This document shows positions 18,886 through 25,755 of a DNA stretch of 64,000 nucleotides, piece by piece. Each line of letters begins with the position of its first letter. Positions within the stretch are counted from its first letter, which is position 1. The stretch spans positions 120,095-184,094 of the forward strand of contig CANMKX010000007.1 of NCBI GenBank assembly GCA_947498595.1, written 5' to 3'. The notes below the pieces were generated by a model. That model was not told where the DNA came from. It worked only from the letters and a program-made list of their open reading frames with translations, and did no database searches. The DNA is from an uncultured Aquimarina sp. (lineage in GTDB: Bacteria > Bacteroidota > Bacteroidia > Flavobacteriales > Flavobacteriaceae). Made by a program: the position numbers and the translations under genes.

Positions 18886-19332
18886 TTATATAGCTAAAAA
18901 GTAATCGTATGTAAATTCTAATGTTTCTATTACAATTTCATTTTTCATAGAGTCTAAAGGAGAAAATTCCCATTTAACTGGCCATGCATTTACAAAACTC
19001 CAGTTTTTTATAGGAAAACCACTTTCGTCCATTAAACTAACGAGTATTGTTTGCGTTGTTATTGATGATGATAATCCACCTCCAATCGTAGACTCACACC
19101 ATAATGACAATGCTGACACACTCGTTGTCAATCCTCTTTTTAGAACTAAATTTTGATATTTTGCTCCAGTGGGAACCCGGTGTTTAAACCGGTTTTCTCC
19201 ACCTTCTGCAATTTCTTCAGTTCCCATCTCCATAGACATTCCTGATACTTCTTTAAAAGAGGTATCAAATAATCCTAATTCTAACGGAAAAGATAACCTA
19301 AAATAAAAACCTGTTATTGGGTAATCACTCAT
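18886..19332 (-). CDS. eCIS tube protein, second paralogue (Afp5-like)
   Basis: A 148-residue gp19-family tube protein. The start YPITGFYFRLSFPLELGLFDTSFKEVSGM and the closing NEIVIETLEFTYDYF are family signatures (FxEVSGL and VETLEL). It resembles the upstream 153-residue paralogue in layout but not closely in sequence. In other eCIS, minor tube paralogues form the first ring on the hub; its location next to DUF5908 and LysM supports that role. It is cytoplasmic until packaged into particles. Confidence 0.88.
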   Translation of the reverse strand: MSDYPITGFYFRLSFPLELGLFDTSFKEVSGMSMEMGTEEIAEGGENRFKHRVPTGAKYQNLVLKRGLTTSVSALSLWCESTIGGGLSSSITTQTILVSLMDESGFPIKNWSFVNAWPVKWEFSPLDSMKNEIVIETLEFTYDYFLAI

Positions 19333-19340
19333 GCTAATTA

Positions 19341-19802
19341 TTATCCGTTAGCAATTGTTAATCCTTCATGTGCCAATTCTAAAGTCTCTACTGCTACCTC
19401 GTTAGCATCTGACTTTAAATCTGTTCCAGATATTTTTGTAGGCCATGCATTTTTTAATGTCCATGTCATTGTTGGACTACCGCTTTCGTCTAGTAATTGA
19501 ATTACTACAGTTTCACGTTTAATTGTATTCATTTTGATAGCATCATACCATTTCCAGAAGTTATTGTCTTTAACAAAAATTCCTTTTTTAAGTGTAACAT
19601 TACCTACTTTTGCGATACCTGGCATTTTGATAGTACTAAATACTTTACTATCTCCATGTCTATATTCTACTACTTGAGTTTCAGTTTCTAATCCAGAAAC
19701 TTCTTGAAAAGAGGCCGTACTATCTTGTGATCCTAAGTTTACTTTAAAATAAAACTTAGTTAACGGCCATATTGCATTTTGAGCTGATCCATCATCTGCC
19801 AT
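19341..19802 (-). CDS. eCIS major inner tube protein (Afp1-like)
   Basis: A 153-residue gp19/Hcp-fold protein with the signatures FYFKVNLGSQDSTASFQEVSGLETE, a KRGI/KKGIF strand and the C-terminal NEVAVETLELAHEGL. It is the first of two tube genes and directly follows the sheath gene, so it is most likely the repeated tube subunit. Length is typical of the family. Particle tubes made from it would enclose cargo and the tape measure. Confidence 0.9.
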   Translation of the reverse strand: MADDGSAQNAIWPLTKFYFKVNLGSQDSTASFQEVSGLETETQVVEYRHGDSKVFSTIKMPGIAKVGNVTLKKGIFVKDNNFWKWYDAIKMNTIKRETVVIQLLDESGSPTMTWTLKNAWPTKISGTDLKSDANEVAVETLELAHEGLTIANG

Positions 19803-19853
19803 GATTCAATGATTTTTTTAAGGTTTGACTTAATTTTTAATTGAGTAAATAGA

Positions 19854-21521
19854 TTATCCTTTTTGCATTTGCTGTTGGAAAGTAATCTCGATAAATTCTG
19901 CTGGATGTGATACTGCTACTTTTACAGCAATAATCATTTTTCCGTTAAGAACATCATCTCCTGTCATAGTACTACCTAATCCTACACTTACAGAAAATGC
20001 ATCTGTTGGCTTTGGTCCTACTAGTCCTCCCTGGTTCCATAATCCAGTTAAGAAATTACCTATCATACTTTTAATAGATACCCATGTACTCGCATCATTA
20101 GGTGCAAACACATATGCTTGAGCTGCTTCTTTTATAGACTGCTCAATATATAATAATGTACGTCTTACATTAATATATCTCCAATCATTTGAATTTCCAT
20201 CTAAAGTTCTTGCTCCCCAAACTAATACTCCTTTTCCTGGGAATGATCTTATTGCGCATATAGATTTACCATCCAAAGGCATGTTTAAATCTTCTTGTGC
20301 TTTATGATCTATCTTTATTGCTGGCGAAACAACTCCTTGTACTCCTACATTTGCTGGCGCAACCCATACTCCTTCATTATTATCTACAACAGTATATATT
20401 CCTGCCATTGCAGAAGATGGTGTCATTAAATTTAATTGTTGTAACATATGTTTTAATAACATTTTATAGTTACCACTTAAATTTTTCAATACTGAATCTG
20501 CTTTTTCTGCCGAAATTCCATCAGCTGCTGGAGTAGTAGCAAATAAAGCTGTTATATATTTTGATATTGGATTTGGTACTTGTGCGTTGCTTTTTGGGTC
20601 AACTGTGCTAGGAAACTCTGCATTCAACATTGTTTTTACAGTTTCATAACTTTGACTAGCTATATTTTTGTACGATACATCTCCTAATTGATTAACAGTA
20701 GTATGTAACCATGGATAGTATGCTGCTGCATAGCTATTGAATTTTTGTAAAGTTGGCTCTACATTGTTACGAAAAGCTTCTACACTAGTTGTTCCTACTA
20801 ATGGCTCTGCATATCCTCCTGGAATATCAATCAAAGCTACTCTAGTTCCTAAGTCTCCACAGTGATTAATCATCTCACCTTGTAGACTATAACATAAAGC
20901 ATATTTAGTTTTTAAATCTTTTGCTGTATCATCCTTAAGCTCTACTGCATCAGGAATTACAATCATTGTTGGTTCTGTTTCTTTTTCTAAAACAGTTAAT
21001 GCTTCTGAAAAAGGTTTTGTATCACTTAACCCTGTAGCTGCATAATCATATCCTCCAGTAGAAAGTATATAACAAGTTCCTCCTCCATTTTCGTAGAAAA
21101 AACGAACAGCACTATATAATCTATAATTAACTGTAGTTGTTGTCAATCCATAACCAACTTCGTCTAACATAAAATCTGGAGCAACTGTAGCCTTTGCTGC
21201 TGTATCTCCAGTTGCAGGTTTTGCCGCGTCTCCTTTTTTCTTAGCATCTGCTGCCGGCGCTTTCGCTGCTGGTGAAGCTGCAGGTGTTAAGTTTGTTAAA
21301 CTAAATTGAATTTGTGGTGGTTGACTACCAAAAATTGCATTAAACTCTGCTAACGAGGTTACTTTTACAGCTTTGTTCACTAAGCTTTGACCACTATAAC
21401 TGGTCTTGGCAGTGTACCCTATAAAGGCTGGAATAGCCGTAGGTACAGGAACTACAGCATTCCCGAAAGCATCCAATTCTTGGATATAAACCCCAGGAGT
21501 CTTCATTGTTGTTACTGACAT
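19854..21521 (-). CDS. eCIS contractile sheath protein
   Basis: A 555-residue phage-sheath-like protein. It starts TMKTPGVYIQELDAFGNAVV, has the conserved APANVGVQGVVSPAIKI and the C-terminal VLVWGARTLDGNSNDWRYINVRR and EQSIKEA segments, and ends in a beta strand used for sheath interlocking. Only one sheath gene is present, whereas the Serratia system has three. A low-complexity Ala/Pro/Lys stretch (about residues 83-112) interrupts the N-terminal domain and probably loops on the particle surface. It follows the 343-residue unknown gene by 18 nt. Confidence 0.93.
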   Translation of the reverse strand: MSVTTMKTPGVYIQELDAFGNAVVPVPTAIPAFIGYTAKTSYSGQSLVNKAVKVTSLAEFNAIFGSQPPQIQFSLTNLTPAASPAAKAPAADAKKKGDAAKPATGDTAAKATVAPDFMLDEVGYGLTTTTVNYRLYSAVRFFYENGGGTCYILSTGGYDYAATGLSDTKPFSEALTVLEKETEPTMIVIPDAVELKDDTAKDLKTKYALCYSLQGEMINHCGDLGTRVALIDIPGGYAEPLVGTTSVEAFRNNVEPTLQKFNSYAAAYYPWLHTTVNQLGDVSYKNIASQSYETVKTMLNAEFPSTVDPKSNAQVPNPISKYITALFATTPAADGISAEKADSVLKNLSGNYKMLLKHMLQQLNLMTPSSAMAGIYTVVDNNEGVWVAPANVGVQGVVSPAIKIDHKAQEDLNMPLDGKSICAIRSFPGKGVLVWGARTLDGNSNDWRYINVRRTLLYIEQSIKEAAQAYVFAPNDASTWVSIKSMIGNFLTGLWNQGGLVGPKPTDAFSVSVGLGSTMTGDDVLNGKMIIAVKVAVSHPAEFIEITFQQQMQKG

Positions 21522-21539
21522 TCTTTTTGTTTTTGAGAA

Positions 21540-22571
21540 TTATACATAAACTATTGTTTGAGAATAATACGCGTTTTCGGCATTATCCTTCTTTTTTGTA
21601 ATAATATTAGATACTTGGGGGGTTGGCATCTTTTTATCCAATTCTATTACAGTATCAGAAAATTCATTACTATACTGTAATTTTAGTATTGGGTTTTTAT
21701 TTACGTTTTGTTTTAATTTTACTGCTTCAGGAGCTGTATATATTTGAGCAGTTATACCTCCTGCTAATTGTTTTTCTTCTTCATTTACATACTTGTTTTG
21801 CTGAGTATCTTCTATCTTCAATTCTTGTATTGTAATTTTTTTATCTTCTGGAATTACAATAGCATATTGCCAAAATGTAGATTTTGTTTCAAAATTAATT
21901 TCTATAGCTGGTATTGTATTTTCTTTTAACGATACAATAATTTTAGCCATTTGAATATGTAAAATTCCGTAGCAATTCTGATCGATACTCTCATTTGTCA
22001 CAAATAACTTATGTACCTTTTTTTCATCAATCCATAGTTCATAAATTCCTGTTATATATCCTTTAAGATTTATTAAACAATTAGCCTGATTTATAGGAGA
22101 ATTACTTTCATATACCCAATCTCCTTCTGAGTTTTTTAATTGGATTTTTTGATTTTTATCTGCTATAACTTCAATAGTAAACTGTAGTCCTTTACTCACT
22201 ACATATTCTTCTGGTTCTAATAAACCACTTGATTGAAATCTATTTTCTACCTTAGGATTAGTTATATACAATAGATCTTCACTTAACTTTTCTTTTGATA
22301 ATGAAGTATAACTATTAAAGTATACATCGGTATTAATCATTTGAAAATATAGATCATCAATACCTTTTAATTCATCCCATAAATTCTTGGTGTCTTTTAC
22401 TCCTGCGTATGCATGAAACTGATTAGAATATTTTCTAATGCTAACATCATAATTCTTCATCATACGGGCTGTAGAGCCTATAGCTTTTAGTTCAAAAACT
22501 GGGCATTCTTTTTTATCAAAATATTCGTGCCATATCGTAACGGCTAGCCATTGATGAAGTTTTACATCCAT
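21540..22571 (-). CDS. Uncharacterised eCIS protein, candidate cap/adaptor
   Basis: A 343-residue protein that I cannot place in a named family. It begins VKLHQWLAVTIWHEYFDKKECPVFEL and is predominantly beta-rich with no signal peptide or membrane segment. It lies 2 nt after the DUF4255 cap gene and 18 nt before the sheath gene, and is clearly part of the operon. The C-terminal region lists several sheath-like strand patterns (KLQYSNEFSDTVIELDKKMP). From position, it may join the cap to the end of the sheath or tube; that is inference. An alternative is a chaperone for sheath or cap. Confidence 0.6.
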   Translation of the reverse strand: MDVKLHQWLAVTIWHEYFDKKECPVFELKAIGSTARMMKNYDVSIRKYSNQFHAYAGVKDTKNLWDELKGIDDLYFQMINTDVYFNSYTSLSKEKLSEDLLYITNPKVENRFQSSGLLEPEEYVVSKGLQFTIEVIADKNQKIQLKNSEGDWVYESNSPINQANCLINLKGYITGIYELWIDEKKVHKLFVTNESIDQNCYGILHIQMAKIIVSLKENTIPAIEINFETKSTFWQYAIVIPEDKKITIQELKIEDTQQNKYVNEEEKQLAGGITAQIYTAPEAVKLKQNVNKNPILKLQYSNEFSDTVIELDKKMPTPQVSNIITKKKDNAENAYYSQTIVYV

Positions 22572-22573
22572 AA

Positions 22574-23146
22574 TTAATTACTTTTCATACCTAATCCAGT
22601 TATACCTGAAGTTTCGCCACTAATCATCGTTTTGTCAATTGTTATCATTCGTATTTTATACAACATTGATGGAACATATTTTGCTCCAATTCCTCCCCAA
22701 ATATGACTTAGTTCCTTAATCGGAATGTTATAGGTTTCGAAAGTTAATTTACTTATTGCCGAATCCATTTCGGGATGAGAGTTACTTGTAAACACCGGAT
22801 TAGCTTGAAATATTCCTATTACCGATGATAACATTTTCAATGATTCCAAATAATTTTTAGAATTATAATTTGCTGAAATCAGCACATATAAATTTAGATG
22901 AATTGGTGGTCTAGCTTTAGCAAAACTACCACTGGCATCTGTTCTATAATTCCCAATATGTTTTACTGTTTTCTCATGTTCTAGATTAATAATAGATATA
23001 ACAATTTTATTTTCTATATTATCTGTTACTGATCCATCTAGGTTTATCAAACTCCCTAAAACAACTTTATCCTCGTCTAATCCAAAAGTCATTTTAATTT
23101 GTTGATTAAGATAACTTTCTATAAATGTTAATGCTCTAGCTATCAT
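22574..23146 (-). CDS. DUF4255 / Pvc16-type cap (tail-terminator) protein
   Basis: A 190-residue protein matching the DUF4255 (Pvc16 N-terminal) family. It has MIARALTFIESYLNQQIK, the central ISIINLEHEKTVK, then RPPIHLNLYVLISANY, and LTFETYNIPIKELSHIWGGIGAKYVPSMLYKIRM, all diagnostic. Afp16/Pvc16 caps the distal end of the tube and sheath and stops elongation. It is separated by 1 nt from the holin-like gene and 2 nt from the next gene. Length is at the short end of the family, consistent with lacking extra C-terminal domains. Confidence 0.9.
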   Translation of the reverse strand: MIARALTFIESYLNQQIKMTFGLDEDKVVLGSLINLDGSVTDNIENKIVISIINLEHEKTVKHIGNYRTDASGSFAKARPPIHLNLYVLISANYNSKNYLESLKMLSSVIGIFQANPVFTSNSHPEMDSAISKLTFETYNIPIKELSHIWGGIGAKYVPSMLYKIRMITIDKTMISGETSGITGLGMKSN

Positions 23147-23147
23147 A

Positions 23148-23465
23148 CTATTTTTTTAAAGATGCTACTTGTGTTTCTATTGCTACCTTTACAGCTCTAG
23201 AAAAATAAATCCCAACAACACAAATAATATAGGTTACAGTAAATGTTGGTGCATATCCTGTTATTAATTCAAATATTTCTTTTACTTCTTTTGATGCATA
23301 TATGTCTATTAAATAAGCACATATTAAGGCTATTGGTATACTTAATAAAAAAACAAACAATGCCCATAAAAATTCTTTTGACAAGACTTTCTTGACTATT
23401 GCTAAAATCTTTTTTAGCTTACCTTCTTCTTTTTTTATTGTTTTATTTACTCCAGATGCACTCAT
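23148..23465 (-). CDS. Two-TM holin-like membrane protein
   Basis: A 105-residue protein with a Lys-rich N-terminal tail, a first membrane helix (about residues 33-55, FLWALFVFLLSIPIALICAYL) and a second (about 74-92, FTVTYIICVVGIYF), ending in a basic tail. Size and topology resemble class-II holins, but no family match can be proven by eye. Its ATG overlaps the stop of the GH18 gene by 4 nt (ATGA), so the two are translationally coupled. Together with a membrane-bound glycan hydrolase it may help release or position the particles. Confidence 0.55.
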   Translation of the reverse strand: MSASGVNKTIKKEEGKLKKILAIVKKVLSKEFLWALFVFLLSIPIALICAYLIDIYASKEVKEIFELITGYAPTFTVTYIICVVGIYFSRAVKVAIETQVASLKK

Positions 23466-25279
23466 GGCATGTTCCTCTTCTTTCTTTCTAAAATTTTACT
23501 AGCTATATAAAAAGCCAATCCTCCTAATATAAATCCGGCTGATAAGATTACTGCGTTATCATTTATATACTCTAATTTTCTTAATAATACCATCGCCAAT
23601 AATAAGATAAAAGCCATGTAATAAATTTTCATCATTGCATCACTAAAAAATTGCATTCTTGTATTAGGTGATAGCATTGCTATTACAAAACCTATACAGG
23701 CAAAAAAGAGTGCAAATGCTAAAACATATAATAAAATTGTTTTATAATCTGTAATTTTAATTAATCGCTTTTCTAACTGATTTATCTTACTGTTGGGATC
23801 ATCCATTCCAAGTTTGGTTACTACTTTGTCTACAACACCATTATTAGCTGTTGTTGTATTAGATGCGTTATCTGTAGAATTACTTGTGTTTTCATTGTTT
23901 GAACTGGTATCTTCCGATGTATTCGTAGTTTCATTATTACCTGTTCCTGTAGTAGCTATATTTGTACTATCTTTTATTGCTGGAGAGTTTCCTAGTTCAT
24001 TATCAATCACTTTCCATAAATCATTGTATCCTTTATCGTACCCTAAAGCCCATAGTCCTACTCCTGCTAATTTTTGATTTTTAATATATCTAGTTTTTAT
24101 CGCAAAACTCGTATCATTTTCATACCAACATTGTCGTATTGTTTTATGCTTATCGTTAATTCTATAAGTTGTGTAAGCACTTTTACTTGCCGGTTCTATA
24201 TAGGTTGGTTCTAATATTTTTGATTTGATATAACTATAGGTTCTACTACCAATAAATCTTTTTGCTTTTGATGCAATATTCTGATTTTTTGTTTCCCAAA
24301 TAGATCCATAAGCGGGCAAAGCAACGATCATTTTTTCTTTGGGTACTTTATTTTCTAAATAGTATTTTATTGATGTTTCTAAATTATATGATACCCAAGT
24401 ACTACCGCTTTTTAAAGGTGCTATTGGTCCTGCTACAGAGCTAGTTTTTCCGTAGTAATCATATCCCATCACTACAAATTTATCTATTGCAGGAATTAAG
24501 GCAGGAAAATCTATTGAAGCTCTCCAATCTACAGCAGGTACTGCTAAATATACTTGATATGACTTATTTGCTTTCTTTAATTCGTTATTTAGCGTCAATA
24601 AAAAACTCGTATAATTATCTTTATCCCTTTTATTTACTCCTTCAAAATCAACACAGATACCGTTAGCTTTTCTATTTGCTAACATCAATTTTAAATTTTC
24701 TATCAGTTTATTAATAGCGGTAACATTTTTTAAGAACCTCCTATTATTCTTTTCTCCAAAATTACTAATGGTTAAAAGTGCTTTTTTATTTTTATACGCT
24801 TGTATTGAATCAATCAATGGAGTGGTTTCCCAATCATAAACAGTTTTAGGGTTTCCTGTTCTTGGATCAACTTCGTAAGAAAAATATGCTACTGTTGATA
24901 ATAAAGAATAATTAAGATGTTTGTAATAATCTTTCTCCCAATATGGATACCATCCAAAAACTTCATAATCTAATTTAAATCCCTCTTTTGTTTTAAAAAA
25001 AGCAGCTTCTATATCAACTCCTTCAATATCACTTTTAAAAGTTTCTAAGTTTTTTTCTTTAAGAAGTTTATGATGTTCGTGTATAAATTTTGTTACTCTT
25101 TTTGTTGAGTCATCGTGTTGAAAGAGTTTTTTAAGAAAGCTTATTTTTTTAGGCGCTTTTTTTACTTGCTTAACGATAGATGTATCCTGTACAAAGAATG
25201 CTTTCTCAAATCCACTAGCGTTACTGCTTAGTAATATGATTATTAACATTAATATTATAGCCCCTTTTGTGTGATTCAT
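23462..25279 (-). CDS. GH18 glycan hydrolase with C-terminal membrane domain
   Basis: A 605-residue protein from the ATG at 25279, followed by a signal peptide/anchor (KGAIILMLIIILLSSNASG). The GH18 barrel spans about 100-420. The catalytic segment NGICVDFEG (D211, E213) keeps the proton-donor Glu and the preceding Asp but lacks the first Asp residues of the usual DGxDxDxE, as in YaaH/CotE-like hydrolases. A Asn/Thr/Ser-rich linker follows, then about three membrane helices (ILLYVLAFALFFACIGFV; YYMAFILLLAMVLL; LSAGFILGGLAFYIA). It is the first eCIS operon gene. A frame extension to 25330 would cross the promoter, so 25279 is preferred. The substrate may be peptidoglycan; chitin is possible. 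Confidence 0.8.
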   Translation of the reverse strand: MNHTKGAIILMLIIILLSSNASGFEKAFFVQDTSIVKQVKKAPKKISFLKKLFQHDDSTKRVTKFIHEHHKLLKEKNLETFKSDIEGVDIEAAFFKTKEGFKLDYEVFGWYPYWEKDYYKHLNYSLLSTVAYFSYEVDPRTGNPKTVYDWETTPLIDSIQAYKNKKALLTISNFGEKNNRRFLKNVTAINKLIENLKLMLANRKANGICVDFEGVNKRDKDNYTSFLLTLNNELKKANKSYQVYLAVPAVDWRASIDFPALIPAIDKFVVMGYDYYGKTSSVAGPIAPLKSGSTWVSYNLETSIKYYLENKVPKEKMIVALPAYGSIWETKNQNIASKAKRFIGSRTYSYIKSKILEPTYIEPASKSAYTTYRINDKHKTIRQCWYENDTSFAIKTRYIKNQKLAGVGLWALGYDKGYNDLWKVIDNELGNSPAIKDSTNIATTGTGNNETTNTSEDTSSNNENTSNSTDNASNTTTANNGVVDKVVTKLGMDDPNSKINQLEKRLIKITDYKTILLYVLAFALFFACIGFVIAMLSPNTRMQFFSDAMMKIYYMAFILLLAMVLLRKLEYINDNAVILSAGFILGGLAFYIASKILERKKRNMP

Positions 25280-25302
25280 ATACAGGAAATCCTTTTTTTG
25301 TT

Positions 25303-25331
25303 CAAAAATAACGATCGCCTTAAAACCCAAA
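25303..25331 (-). promoter_or_regulatory. Candidate promoter of the eCIS operon
   Basis: On the minus strand TTTG (25331-25328), a 17-nt spacer and TATTTTTG (25310-25303, fitting TAnnTTTG) match the Bacteroidota -33/-7 elements. The -7 box lies 23 nt before the GH18 ATG at 25279. It is the only good match immediately upstream of the 17-gene operon. Confidence 0.5.
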
Positions 25332-25755
25332 CATTGTATAGATCACATTTGATATATTGAATGCTAAATACATATGGTAATATGCATTAACAAATTAAGC
25401 CCCAAAATGTAATAATAATAATCCTTTAATTTAATTGTTAAAAAATTAACGTAGTTGAATGTTAAATTATACCCCTATATTTAACTACTCGTAATCAACT
25501 AAAAAACAATATTTTAAATAGGTTTTAAGTTTTTTTCTTGTTCTTCTCAAATATTACAAATAGAGAGGTTCATAAAGAAATTGCTCCTTTGCAAAATGAA
25601 AAAAAAAAACGAGACTAACATACGTTAAAACCGTAAAATAAATACGGTAAATAAATTTTTCTTTTAGATAAATTTAACATATAGACAAGTAAAAAAAATT
25701 AAGTACATTCTACTTTTCCTCTTAATTTTATCTATAATTCTTTTCTTTAATAGTA
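25332..25755. other. Intergenic region between eCIS and CHAT genes
   Basis: About 420 bp of very AT-rich sequence without a credible gene. It contains an ACCGTA / TACGGT inverted repeat (25630-25648) with a 7-nt loop, too weak to call a terminator with certainty but placed where CHAT-gene transcripts should end. No operator or ncRNA is recognised. Confidence 0.5.

Noticed and set aside
20297..20536. Plus-strand open frame of 79 codons inside the sheath gene
   Set aside because: It is antisense to a strongly conserved sheath protein and is Leu-rich with low complexity, as expected for a shadow frame.
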